Shown: positions 12,836 to 24,460 of the stretch, piece by piece
Numbering within the stretch: position 1 is the stretch's first letter
Layout: each line of letters opens with the position of its first letter
From: Cryptomeria japonica
Taxonomy: Eukaryota; Streptophyta; Pinopsida; Cupressales; Cupressaceae
Assembly (NCBI RefSeq): GCF_030272615.1
Contig: NC_081412.1
Span: forward strand, 667,474,352 to 667,538,351
Reading direction: 5' to 3'
DNA: 64,000 bases
The notes under the pieces: model-generated
Databases searched by the model: none
Seen by the model: only the letters and a program-made list of their open reading frames with translations
What the model was told of the DNA's origin: nothing
Program-made: the position numbers and the translations under genes

Positions 12836-14190
12836 GTGGATGATGACCCCTCCCGGAATGAGGTCGTGCCTCTTACTGTTGAGCCCTTCCTAGCCCTCTA
12901 GTTGCTACTGGGGTGGCCTCCTTTGGCCCTATGACTTCTCCCACAACTTTCGTTCTGCAACAGCGATCTACTCCTAGTGAATCTATTCCTGATGTTGTTT
13001 TGCAACAACAGTCTACTCATGTTGCGGACAGGAACCCTGTGGGGACCTCCCTGCTTGATCCTTCTTATGATGGTCCTCATAATAGTATTGCCTGAACTGT
13101 CGTTTGTTGCAGGGAGAAAGGTAAGGCTTCCCCCCCTCAAAAAACTCTTTTGTGTCCAATTTTGGGTGTTTCTCCCCCCTCTTGAGTCCAATCCTTGAAC
13201 TGTTACTAGTTCAGCAGGCCTCTAACAATGGTCTTCTGACTTGCTGTTGAAGGCCTGTCTGACTTCAATTTGTTAAGGGTCAGCACCCTTGTTTTGTTGC
13301 CTTTCTTTTTCTGCCACCTACAGGCACCCTTGTTTTGCTGCTTATTTTAATCAAAAACAATTATTGATTCCATAATCCATTTATAGATTGATAACCATTG
13401 ACATGATATGAAGGATAATTTATATTGAGAGATGCCCAAAAAGGAAGTGTTGCATCATGTCTAATATATGGGTACATTGAACAATCAGAAATCAGAGAAT
13501 TCATCCGATTGATATCTCAGAAACTGCTTTCTTTTCTTTTATTATATTCTTATAGTAAGTGCACAACGGCAACAGGCATGGGTTTTGAAAGTTGTTTTGA
13601 GTAGGGATGCCTTGATGGGGCCCACTTTTAGGAATTACATATAATGTTCAAATGTTTTTAATGCATTTAATGTGGATGACACTGTGAGATCCCTAGGCTG
13701 ACCAGGGGATGTTGGGACGTCCAGAGCTCAGCGAGGTGACGTCGAATGGACAGCTAAATGATGCCCGGGCGTCCCCAAAAAGGGTCACCTCTCATAATGC
13801 TACACTATCTGCTTTTGAGTAGTATAATTTTTTTATACTTAAAAAAGATGCCACTATGTTATGTTTTTCTCTACGTCAAACTCGTAAGGGTAATAGAGTT
13901 GAGTCACTGTTCTCCATTTCATCAATGCGATGGATCTTAGTCGAGACTTTCATACCGTTGAACAGACAGGCCCCATAGCTACCTTGAGACATATGGTACC
14001 TGTACTGGTACAAGGATGGGGACGCCAATTAAATTAGATTATTTGTGCAAATGAAGGAGATGGCTATATTATATGTACATTTAGTCGTCAGAAATTGTGG
14101 ACATTCAGAGGGGTACACATTCCACATTCCTCATTCCTATGATGTGGTTTCCTGGCAACTATGGGTCCTTTCAACTCAACACATAAAATA
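12836..14190. other. Intergenic DNA with possible LINE ORF1 tail
   Basis: 12836-13200 is Pro/Ser/Thr-rich in the plus-strand frames and may be the decayed C-terminal tail of the LINE ORF1. A block around 13680-13790 is richer in GC and CpG, with GACGTC-type palindromic words, but has no recognised function. No gene is supported. Confidence 0.4.
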
Positions 14191-14592
14191 AAGTGCTTTG
14201 TAAGTTACATATACTAGCTCTCCGCAAGAAGTAAAACTGCCTATGATTCTTCTATATAATGTTCATCTTCTGCCAAAAAATCAGACAAATATGCATATCA
14301 ACTTGTGTCTAAGTTCTTTATTCGCACTAGGAGCCACATTTTCAATTCCAAGTGCTTATCAACAAATATCTTCAGAAAATATGAGAATAGCATAAAAGTG
14401 CTTTGTAAGTTACATATACTAGCTCTCCATGAGAGGTAAACTGCCTATGATTCTTCTATATAACGTGTATCCTCTACCAAAAAACAGCTGCATATCAACT
14501 TGTGCCTATGTTCTTTACTCGCGCTAGGAGCCACATTTTCAATTCCAAGTGCTTATCATCATTTATCTTCAGAATATATCAGAATAGCAAAA
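14191..14592. repeat. Tandem duplication, two copies of ~205 bp, downstream of the aminotransferase gene
   Basis: Copy 1 starts at 14191 and copy 2 at 14396, both with AAGTGCTTTGTAAGTTACAT. They share AGGAGCCACATTTTCAATTC and AAGTGCTTATCA further in. Copies differ by scattered substitutions and small gaps. The pair lies about 200 bp past the stop codon of the minus-strand aminotransferase gene, so it may fall in or next to its 3' untranslated region. Confidence 0.9.
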
Positions 14593-14786
14593 TGATCGTT
14601 TTCATATTTAACTATTACACTATCAAAGCACAACAGCCAATAAAAAGAAACAAACGTTCATGTTAAGCATGGATTGGTTGAATAATCAGCTGAACATAAA
14701 AAGTTCATAAATATATGTAAAAACTTAAAAGCTCAGGTTAATGTATTGAAAGTTGAAACGTCTGCAAGTTAATCCAGCTGGCACTA

Positions 14787-15935
14787 TCAACGTTTCAATT
14801 TTGCTTTCATCCTCTCAACAGCACTTTTCAATGTATCTTCATCTTTGGCAAATGTAAACCTAACCATGTTTTTCCCATCATCTGGGTCTAAGTAGAATAC
14901 ACTGGTTGGTATGGCGACAACCCCTACCTTTTCGATTAGATGCTTGCAAAAATCGATGTCATTGTCAAAGCCAAATGGAGTATGATCAACCATTACAAAG
15001 TAAGTGCCCGGTGAATCATAGACATTGAAGCCCACATCTTTCAAACCCTCAACCAAAATATCCTTCTTTGCACTGTAATCTTTTAGAAGTTCATAATAAT
15101 AAGAATCTGGGGCCTGCAGAGCAGCCACAGCTGCCCATTGCATAGGGGTTGATGTGGCAAAGGTCAGAAATGAATGAGCTTGCCTCACTCCCCATGTCAG
15201 GTGCGGAGGTGCAATAGCCCAGCCAATCTTCCAGCCTGTCAAAGAAAATGTTTTCCCCAGTGAATTCATTGTGACCGTTCTCTCATACATCCCTGGAAGT
15301 GAAGCCATGGAGATATGGTCTGCCTCAAAGGTTAGCTTATCATACACCTCATCAGTGAAAGCTAAGGTATCATTCTCAATGCACAGAGAAGCAATGATAT
15401 CCAACTCCTTTCTTGAAAATATTTTTCCAGTGGGGTTGTGTGGAGTGTTGATGAGAATGGCTCGAGTATTTCTGGAGAAGGCCTCACAGAGCTCCTTTTC
15501 TGGCACTGCAAAGTCAGGTGGTCTCAATGTGACAGTCTTAATTTTGGCTTCTGACATTGACAATGTTGCTTCGTATGAATCATAGAAGGGGGCAAACAGG
15601 ATGACTTCATCTCCTGGATTGATCAAACCCAACATTGTTGCAGCAATGGCCTCTGTGCAGCCAGAAGTAACCGTCACTTCCTTCTCTGGATCAACTATCA
15701 AACCAGTATCCTTCTTAAATCTTGCAGCCACGGCAGAATTTAGCTCTGGGACACCATAACCACGAGCATATTGGTTCTTGCCTTCCCTTATTGCCTGAAT
15801 AGCAGCCTCCTTGACAAACTCAGGACCATCAAAATTTGGGAAACCTTGCCCAAGATTGATGGCTTGATGTTTCACAGCCAGACTGCTCATTTGTGTAAAA
15901 ATCGTGGTCTTAAATTTCTCCAAGCGGTGGGAAAC
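14787..15935 (-). CDS. Aminotransferase exon 2 (catalytic domain)
   Basis: 1149 bases including the TGA stop at 14787-14789, giving 382 residues that hold the whole PLP-binding large and small domains. The conserved block starts VSHRLEKFKTTIF. A naive ORF call would begin at the TTG codon at 15921-15923, but the splice acceptor at 15936-15937 shows that five further residues belong to this exon. Confidence 0.93.
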   Translation of the reverse strand, partial: VSHRLEKFKTTIFTQMSSLAVKHQAINLGQGFPNFDGPEFVKEAAIQAIREGKNQYARGYGVPELNSAVAARFKKDTGLIVDPEKEVTVTSGCTEAIAATMLGLINPGDEVILFAPFYDSYEATLSMSEAKIKTVTLRPPDFAVPEKELCEAFSRNTRAILINTPHNPTGKIFSRKELDIIASLCIENDTLAFTDEVYDKLTFEADHISMASLPGMYERTVTMNSLGKTFSLTGWKIGWAIAPPHLTWGVRQAHSFLTFATSTPMQWAAVAALQAPDSYYYELLKDYSAKKDILVEGLKDVGFNVYDSPGTYFVMVDHTPFGFDNDIDFCKHLIEKVGVVAIPTSVFYLDPDDGKNMVRFTFAKDEDTLKSAVERMKAKLKR

Positions 15936-18056
15936 CTGTGATTAGCATTTAACCACATAAGAAATACAAAAAATAAATTAATAACCTACAAGGAACATTT
16001 CATCAAGAAGATAGTTTCTCGTAAACGACAGTTAGCTAGATCTGTAAGATACTGAACATGACCTTACAAAATCCATGGAGGAATAACCTCTGATGGCTAC
16101 TTTTAACAGTCATTTGTTCTATTGGTTAAGAAAAATTATATAGGGCAAATCTTACACACACATGAAAAAACCTGAGGCAGAAAGGAAAAATAAAAGCAAT
16201 GGATGAAAGAAGTTGGTAAGAGAAGAATAAAAAATCACTTATAGTGGGCAGAATGCATATCAAATTTGCCATGGTAAAATCCCAGGTGGATTTTGACAGA
16301 ACAAATACACCTGGCAATGGCTCCTTGAGAGTTTGACGGTGTGCTACTTGTCAGTAGCACAACTAATGTCTCCCTATTGGCCTCACAAAAGCTGAAAAGC
16401 TTCAATAGCTTTGTAGTAGATAAGCAGAGAACATGTTCACAGTGAAATATTCACGGAACACCTAATTTGGCACTCATTGAATCTTTCACCCCAATATCAA
16501 CTGCATTAAGTTTGGAGGAAATCACAGCATCTTTAAACTAAACCATACAGAGAAACTACATAGACTGGGATCCAAAAAGACTCTTAAGATCTAACCAGAG
16601 TCCCTTACTACCTTTACAGGATCCTCAATGTTTGTTAGAGAATCCTGCTAACAGTAATCTTCAAGATCAAAAATTCAATTGACGAAGCAATTAAGCATAC
16701 AAAACGAAATAACACACAATCAAATCTGAGAAGAAGAAAAACTGCGAATAGGGTGACAGCTTTCCAAACCACAATTCATGCGTGCTCCATATATATCAAA
16801 ATCTAGGAGTGAGACACTAGCACGAAACTTCTACTGAAGATCGAGAGATATAGAGTTACCATAACCAAATAAAATCTACATGAAAATTAATCAAACCAAG
16901 CACCACCAATACACCAATTCACTAATTCCTGTCTCAAGATCAAATCAATAAAAGATACATCAAATTATTGGAATCCAATATTTTATCGAACCCTAATTGA
17001 AATTGAATCAAAACACACACAAGTTCAGAAACCCACCATATTACTAAAGCTCGCTTCAAAAATGAGGCAAGAACCCAAATTGGCTAGGAATCACTGGGCA
17101 CATTTCAGGTTCTGGCTACAGTCGCACACTGCAAAAAAACTTAGCATGACTTGGCAAATTGCAAAACAAAAACATTAAATTATAAATGGAAATCCGAATT
17201 GAACTTTGAGGAAGCAGACCATAAAAGATGAGCGTTGAAATTAAACGATCAAACAAAGAAGGATTTTGTTTCAGGGTTTTGAATTTTCCCCTGTTCACGT
17301 TACAGGATTTTAACTTTTTCCCTGTTCACGTTTCAGGGTTTGAGTTATTTTTATTTTCATATTTGTAAAACAAACTGAATCCGACTGAATGATTTGACGA
17401 ACTGTCGGGCGAGAGTTGCAACACTCCAGGTAACCTTTCAGGCATATAAATGCTATTGAACAATACCAATCTTTTAAAATTCATTGATAAAAAGAGGCAT
17501 TCTCTGGCAGAAAGTAAACGGTGCTTTTGGGAAGGCTATATAAACTTCCAGAATCTCAATAATGAAACAAGCAGACTCCTAAAATCCACGTTCCTACTAA
17601 AGCCAACTCAACATCAATAAATGCAGGCATAGAAATTTTTTGAAATCAAGCAAAACGGCACACCATTTTTTAGTATCCACCATATAGCCAAATGCCAAGT
17701 TCTTAAAATCTATTACGCTACAAAAGCCCTACTCTGTAATCGACCATAAGAGTCACACCCACTTATTTGAATCCATCATAAATTCCATTAAATCTAAGTG
17801 AGAGTACACATACCTGTAATGGAAGGGGCTCTGAGGCCTTCACTGCAGCCTGATCTGAGCTGACATTGCATACAGAGGAAGCCATGACCTTGAGAAAAGG
17901 AGGTATGCTCAACTTGCGTGTGTTTCGCTTGTGACTAAGATCTGGCAATATTTGTAGAGTCGGAAGAGATGTTGAGGAGTGATATCGCAGACCAATCCCC
18001 CTTGAAAACATCACTTCCTTCGTAAATCTGCGGAGCTCCTGTAGAGTACCCAACAT
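14787..18056 (-). CDS. Kynurenine-aminotransferase-like PLP enzyme (two exons)
   Basis: Coding exons are 17814-18056 and 14787-15935, giving 463 residues. It is a fold-type I, class I/II aminotransferase of the kynurenine/glutamine-K transaminase group, which moves an amino group from kynurenine or other aromatic or sulfur amino acids to a 2-oxo acid. Visible motifs are LGQGFPNFDGP (substrate loop), TPHNPTGK with Asn248, TDEVYD with Asp276 (PLP pyridine nitrogen), SLGKTFSLTGWKIGW with Lys309 as the PLP Schiff-base lysine, and Arg440 in MVRFTFAKDE for the carboxylate. All key residues are present. From memory it closely resembles an Arabidopsis plastid-type homolog. Residues 1-81 form a basic, Ser-rich extension suggesting organelle import. 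The start is the first ATG after an in-frame TAG (18063-18065). The exact substrate in vivo is not shown by sequence. It is the only intact gene here. Confidence 0.93.
15936..17813 (-). other. Single intron of the aminotransferase gene (1878 bp)
   Basis: GT-AG intron. The 5' site is GTATGTG and the 3' site is a T-rich tract ending CTAATCACAG before the exon codons GTT TCC CAC. Near 17280-17340 it contains a short imperfect direct repeat with the phrase CCCTGTTCACGTT. No other exon is recognisable within it. Confidence 0.88.
17814..18056 (-). CDS. Aminotransferase exon 1 (targeting peptide)
   Basis: This exon is 243 bases, 81 codons, and ends in phase 0. The donor is CTTCCATTACAG followed by GTATGTG on the minus strand. 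It encodes MLGTLQELRR..., rich in Arg, Lys, Ser and Leu with few acids early on, as in mitochondrial or plastid presequences. A second in-frame ATG (Met58, 17883-17885) sits in ATGGCTTCC, a good plant initiation context, and could give a protein without most of the presequence. Confidence 0.88.
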
Positions 18057-18150
18057 TAAATGCTATAGATTCAAAGCATCAGCCGTCAATTTTGATTGGT
18101 TAACAGAATCATCGTTCCGTTAAAACTCTGACCAGATGCATAAACCCTCG
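18057..18150 (-). promoter_or_regulatory. Putative 5' UTR / proximal promoter of the aminotransferase gene
   Basis: An in-frame TAG at 18063-18065 bounds the coding start. On the minus strand a CCAAT word lies at 18095-18099, about 40 bases before the ATG. No clear TATA box is seen, which is common for housekeeping plant genes. The transcription start is unknown. Confidence 0.3.
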
Positions 18151-19253
18151 TTTTTTGTGGGCAAATAGAACAAAATTTCTACACATTCCAAAGTATGTTA
18201 CGCGTTTTTTTTAATGATATTGTGATAACAATGCGACTGTAGATTAGAGTAATAAATTAAATGCCTAGAATTTGATGGTCTGTGATTTTCAAATTTAATT
18301 TGTATTTTATTGTGTAATTTATAATTTAAAATTTATCATATAATTTTAATTTACTATATTTTTATATAATGATATAGTTGACACTTTATTTAAAATGTAG
18401 AAACTTATTTTAAACAAAGATAACATAGTATTCTAATTTATAATATTTTTTTGTTTTTAGGTGTTTTTGGTTTTTGCCAGATATGTTGTAGTAAAGCTAT
18501 CAAGTTTTGATTTCTTTTTTTGGCCATTAGATCAATGGAGACACCTTCTAAATATGTATTTTCTTTCATAATCAATACATAGGTGCTGGCCTATCTAGCT
18601 ATTTAATCAGAAAAAAATATTTTAATTTATAATATATAATCTTTATGATTAATATAGCATTCTAATATTCTAATTTATATTTTTTATAATATTTTTATAA
18701 AATCTTTCTAAATTAAAAATATTCTAGGGAATATTTAGAAATATTCTAGGGAATATTTAGAAATATTCTATAAAAAATACTATAAAAAATATAAATTAAA
18801 ATATATTATATTTATTTTTAATAATTTTTCTTTTTTAATTTAATAATATGTTTAATATTTTTGTTTTGTTGTTATTCATTGTTATAATTCTATATATATA
18901 TAGTACAATTTTATAATGATAAAGAAATCAAGAAGAGTTGTGGAATTAGAGACAAAAGAATTGTTGCTTAGTTATAACATGTAAGGAATAAAATCATATT
19001 TTAATTGTTTATTATATAAGCATTTTTTATTTTTATTTTTAAGGTTTTCATTTAATTGTTTGTGCATAATGTTACATACAAATAATTTGTTTGAAATTTA
19101 TGCAAATTAAAAATCTTATGTCAATATAGTGTGAACTCAACCATTTTGTTGAAAGCTATAATTGACAATAACTTATTTTTTTGAAATAAAAGTTCTATGA
19201 TATTTTTTATAAAAAGTGGAAGCAATAATCCCGATTTGAAATGGAGAGTAATG
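18151..19253. other. Very AT-rich spacer with a 22-bp tandem repeat
   Basis: No coding support. At about 18719-18770 the unit ATTCTAGGGAATATTTAGAAAT (period 22) occurs 2.3 times and is partly self-complementary. A TA run lies near 18893-18901. Confidence 0.6.
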
Positions 19254-19507
19254 AAAATCAAGCCATTTCTATGGAAAAGTACTACAAACTAGTACATATA
19301 AGTTAACTAAAAAGTTTAACCGAACATAATAAGAAAAATTTAAAATAATTGAATCTATTGAGCTTCTCCTTCTTCATTTGAAAAACAAGCGATTTCTATG
19401 GAAGAGTATTACAAACTAGTACATATAAGTTAACTAAAAAGTTTAACGGAACATAACAAGAAGAATTAAAAATAATTGAAGCTATTGAGCTTCTCCTTCT
19501 TCATTTG
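19254..19507. repeat. Tandem duplication, two copies of 127 bp
   Basis: Copies start at 19254 and 19381. Both contain CTAGTACATATAAGTTAACT and end with GAGCTTCTCCTTCTTCATTT. Only a handful of substitutions separate them, so this is fairly recent. Confidence 0.9.
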
Positions 19508-21569
19508 AATCCAGTAGCACGAACTTGCATAAGGTCCACATCCTGGTGGAGAGTCACATTTTGCTAATATCTTTGAAGTTTTTACTTGTGCAATGTAGAT
19601 GTTTGTATTTGTTTTTTATGTTGAGAACAAATAACATAATTAGTAGTTGGAAATATGAATCCATTGTAAAAGATATTAATAAATTAGTTATTCATTTCAC
19701 TAAAAATAACATTGACAACATTACAATATGAAAAAAATGGCAACTTCTCAAGTGTAATGCTAATCATGAAAAGTAGGAGATTGTATGCCATTCTTTTTAA
19801 GGTATTCCATAAGCAATGATCTACCAATCGATTCCTACATTATTGTTAGAACAATTGAATTAATTTTTTAGTATTTTTTATATATAAGAGTTTTCTTGAG
19901 CCTTATAATAAGAGGTTGTTTTTATAATTTCTTTGCAAATGAGTATAAAAATATTGTTTAGAATTTAAAAGTCTGTCAATAGTTTGAAAAGGACAAAAAT
20001 TTACAATAATCACCTTGAATTGGTAGTTGCTTGTTAATTCTTTGATTGAAACTTGTGTTGCGAAGTTTTGTATTTCTTTTATGCATATAAGTTGTAAAAT
20101 GTAACTTTTGTGCAAGCTCATTCAACTTAGTTTTGAAATTGGCATTCATAAGATCTATAGCAAACTACAAGTAAAAGCATAAATAGCGTTGGTTATTAAT
20201 GACTCACTTTTCCCAAAACTTTGAAATAAATGTTTAATTTGATAAATTGATTCTACTAAAAATCCATGTCAATCTTTAATGACTTAAGACTATATATTAT
20301 GTGCATGTAATAGAACTCTCAAATATCTCAATTGTATATAACTATTGCATGCATAAATATTTGAAAACAAAGGACAAAATACTTACAATTTTCCAACTAA
20401 TATTAAGACTTGTGATACCTGATATATTTTTTAAAAGTAAAACTTAAGAACATTTCCTACAGTTACATTGTTATAGATTAATTTTTATACTTTATGTTAA
20501 AAGTTAATTAAAATATATTTATAAAAAAATTAGTTAGAATTACATTTATCTTTATATTATTTAAAAAATAATAAAATATCCTTTAGATTTTTCTAAAATA
20601 AACAAGAATTATTTTTACTATTATAATTTTAAATGAATACTATTATTATATAATTTTAAACACAATACTAGTTAAAAATAATAATAATTTAGATTTTCAT
20701 AGCTTTATTTCTATACAATTTCATATTAGTTTTTCTAAATACAAATTTATATTTTATAATTTATGTTATATTTATTTTAAATTTTATGTTGTAATTTATA
20801 TTTTGCATTTTACATGTTTACATTTTTATATTAATTTCATGTTTAATATTTTATATTTAATTCTACATTTTAAATAAATTTAAATATTTTATATTTATAT
20901 ATTTAAATTACATTTTATAATTTATATTTTAGATAAATGAATAAAAATAAATATGAAAAAGTAAAATAAAAAATAAATATGTTAATTAGTTTTAAAATTT
21001 AAATAAATATTCAAATAAGCTTCTGGATTCAGTCGTGTAGAAGTTTTTGCATTTAGAAGCTTATTTGAATTTAGCATGGATTATGGAAAGCTTATCTCTC
21101 TAATTAAATAAATATGTTAATTTATAAAAAAATATTTATAATAAAATTTTAATATAAATTATATTACCCTTAAAGAATTAAAAAAATATACAAATTTAGA
21201 TCATAATTAAAATACCATGCATCAAATTTGGCTATTGGAATATTGGTTGAAAAATGAGGGATGTAATATATTATCCTCTTCAATAAGAAAACATTGAAAC
21301 AATGCTACGATTTAGAGCAAGTGAGGAAATTCAACCATTGAAGCAACCAATAGAATCTTTGACTCTACCAAACATGTGAAGAACAAAACATATAGTTAAT
21401 CAAACAATTTCTTAATTTTAATGAAACATTAGACTTTTTTCTTTACATTATTTAAAACATGCAATCTTATCATAAATTGAAAACATAGATTTACAAATAA
21501 AATCCCATTTCATCTTAACCTCAATGAATAAAAAAACATGGCCATCAACCTAGATCATACATGCAGAAC
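19508..21569. other. Very AT-rich spacer with one perfect 15-bp inverted repeat
   Basis: No gene recognised. TTCAAATAAGCTTCT at 21010-21024 is repeated inverted at 21055-21069, with a 30-base loop. It could be a hairpin or a tiny transposon remnant. Flanking DNA shows no target-site duplication that I can define. Confidence 0.55.
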
Positions 21570-21807
21570 TCTAACTTTCGAGGAAGCTTTTGAAGATTCT
21601 TCAGCTTGACATAAAAGAATCCAATGCCTACATCTAAGCTAGACTTATTCGATATATTAAAATCAAATAATTCACCTCACATGCAGAAGGAAGCTTTTGA
21701 GGATTCTTTTGCATGACATAAAAGAATCCAGTGCCTATAGCTGAGACCAATTGGCAATGGAATGCTAGACTTGTTTGATGTATTAAAATCAAATAATTCT
21801 CCTCACA
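21570..21807. repeat. Tandem duplication, ~110-130-bp unit, two copies
   Basis: GAGGAAGCTTTTGA(A/G)GATTCTT near 21580 recurs near 21688. Both copies continue into GACATAAAAGAATCCA and then TTAAAATCAAATAATTC..CCTCACATGCA. The second copy has about 20 extra bases. Confidence 0.85.
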
Positions 21808-22632
21808 TGCATCTGCTCTTCCTGGTACTTCTTCAATTGCTTATGTTGCCTGCACAGATGCTGCTATTTGTTGGTTGTGATGCCTTTGACAATGCAAGCT
21901 TAGATGCTTCTGTGAGTGCACAAAAAAATACATGTTATTTAAAGATAGTTTATTTGGAAGATTTAGCAGAATTAGAAGGAAAATATTTGTATCCTTATCT
22001 GATATTAAGATAAGGAAAATGGAAAAAATGCAATGCACCAAGTTTATCCTTATCTCTCACACTTATCCTCAATTCTCATATACTTATACTCCATGTGCTT
22101 TTCTTTCAGATGCCATTGTAAAAAATACTTCATAAAATTTATCGAAATTCCGATTAATCCGCCCATATCGCTTCAAACTTTTTAAGCCAATGATATTGCT
22201 GATAAATAATTTTTCGTATTTTTTAAATTAAAAATTATTTCTTTATTAAAAAAAAGCTAAATATGCAAATAAATTAATTTGTAGAAAATTTATATAATAA
22301 AATTTACTAATTTGATTGGTGCAAAACAGAATAAATAATATATGTTTAAGTAGATTGCCTCGGCTATAGTTCCATGCTATGCAAGAACTAACAAGGGTGT
22401 TGATCCTCAAATATAGAAAGACCTAAGGCAACATTAGCAGGCCATTAACAACACATTAATAGCACCATAGTCCAGATAAGATATCAAAAATGTAAACTAA
22501 ACTTAGAGTTAAATGAGTTAAAACCATTATCAGAGTTTATAAAACTACAATAGAAACCACCAAAAAAGAACAACAATAGGCAATTAAGAAAACATTTTGT
22601 CCCAATCTTCTGTAAGAAATTTAAATAGCTCC
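21808..22632. other. AT-rich spacer, nothing recognised
   Basis: Only short frames and no family motifs. This is spacer between the tandem duplication and relic A. Confidence 0.5.
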
Positions 22633-24460
22633 TTATAATTTCCCTCCTTTGGCATCATCACCTAGGTTCTTCTTCTGCAACAAACTCAAGCTAGTCAAAC
22701 TATGCATAACTTTGGAACTGAACTTGGAGATGTTAACCATCTTCTTCTTAAGGTCTCTCACTTTTACCTTTAGAGTAGTCAGGTCTTCTACAATGGCTAG
22801 GCGTTTGATGCAATTATGTCCCTCCTTCACCAAGCAGATCTTCTCATCCTCCAATAAGTGTGCAACTTCAATTAGGTCTAGGGGCTATAAAGTAATCTTA
22901 GAGCTAGCAATCTTCCCTGAACTCACATCCACATCTTCATCAATCGTCTCCGCCTCATTAGGGTCTTCAATTGAGTCATCCATTTCCATATCCTCCTTAA
23001 ATTTAACCTTAGATTTATCCAACAACCTATTGGATCTATGAGGATTGGTGTTTACCCCACCTTTGTCTTCTCCATCACTCTCATTTCTTCAATGTGGGTC
23101 TAGAGGTTCGCTTTTTAAGTAGGTGGGGTTGATTTTCCTTTTTTTCTAGAAGAAGGAGAGGCAGCCAACTAATTTTCGCCTCCAATGGCCATCGAGTGGA
23201 GTCCAGAAGTGGAAGGAGTGGTTTAAATACCTTTAGGGGTGGTTGGGTTGGAATTCATCAGGGTGGAGAAAGGGGTCTTAGTTTTTCTAGCATCCAAAAT
23301 TTTGAGGTATTTCTTGTTGCCTTTACCAAGGGAGTCCAGGATAGTCACCATCAAAGGGGAGTAAAAATGCACAGGGGCCTCAATAACAATAATGGGTTTG
23401 GGAGGGCATATCACAAGGTAGAGCTGATAGAGCCTGAAGATAATACCTTGAAGCAAAATGGGTTTCTTATTAGAATTATTTGTGGCTTCCAAAGAATCCT
23501 TGATGGAACTCTCAAGGGAATTGAGTAGGAAAAATGAGAAGAAAATTAAGGCATTGTGGCAAAAGTGGTTCAACAGATGAAGATGATATTAATACTAAAC
23601 TTTAAACTTACCTTCAAGGTTAAAAAACTTCATGATCACGAGGCATACCTAGTATCAAAGGGACAAAAGCATCTCCTAGTCGAAGCTACCATGCAGTTTA
23701 ACTAGTTTTTCCTATCCTAAAAAAAAAAGACCAAGATTCTTTTGTCTATGAGACAACTTTGTTTCCTCCAATTCCTCCCTTTAATGGGAAGACTAGTGGC
23801 TTTGACAATCACGTCTTCATTCGCTTCAAAGGAGATACCCCAACCTTCAATTTACGTTTTTCCCAAGAAGCAATATACTCAATGGAAATATTTTCATCAA
23901 ATCCATTCATGCTTGAAAGATATTGAAAAACTCCACCACCCTCATAACATGTGTGTCAAAAAATCCCATTGTCTTTGAATTCAGAATAAGAGCCAGGCTT
24001 GATTATAACCCTATCCCCTTCTATTATCTCTATAGACTTGTAACCAACTCTTAGTTGAGAAAGCCAAATGCAATGTGTGAGACAAGAAACCATCGTGAAA
24101 TGAATAAGAATATACCAAATTTTCTTGTAGTAAGTGGGATGAGTGCCCAAGAAAGGAAAACTATTACAAGTCAGCCTCCACTGTAGACACTAAATGTACC
24201 AAGCACCTTCCAAAGTACACAAATTAAGCCTATAAAAGGCATCATCAATCTTCACAGTGGCTTTCATCGTGGTGAGATTAAAATTAATGTGGTAAGAATT
24301 TAAATTTCAGATCCGAGGAGAGATATTATAAGTACTCTTGTCATCATTATAACATAAGGCCTATGAAATGATAGAGCCCGAAGCACACACCACACAATTA
24401 GGAGAGAGAAAGAATTTCTAGGTCATCCTTTTGAGCCTATGTAGCCAAAACCTAGTGTAG
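22633..24460 (-). pseudogene. Relic A: decayed long ORF of unknown function, coiled-coil C-terminus
   Basis: Reading the minus strand from about 24460 to 22633 gives one long frame interrupted by about a dozen stops (mostly TAG and TGA) and at least one frameshift near 23820-23860. Segments in order are a Trp/Leu-rich start (RFWLHRLKRM), IDDAFYRLNL, THPTYYKKIWYILIHFTMV, a YHLHLLNHFCHN-like stretch, a Leu-rich block (LQGIIFRLYQLYL), a Pro/Ser linker with a basic RKKRK cluster, an acidic stretch (DEDVDVSS), and a Lys/Leu heptad-like C-terminus ending in TAA. The LLNHF and Leu-rich blocks remind me of ORFs of unknown function carried by plant repeats. I cannot name the family. Plus-strand frames here are antisense shadows. 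Confidence 0.5.

Noticed and set aside
15271..15585. Plus-strand ORF of 104 codons
   Set aside because: Antisense shadow of the aminotransferase catalytic exon.
22649..23528. Plus-strand ORFs of 110-130 codons
   Set aside because: Antisense to relic A, whose minus-strand frame shows ordered protein-like segments.
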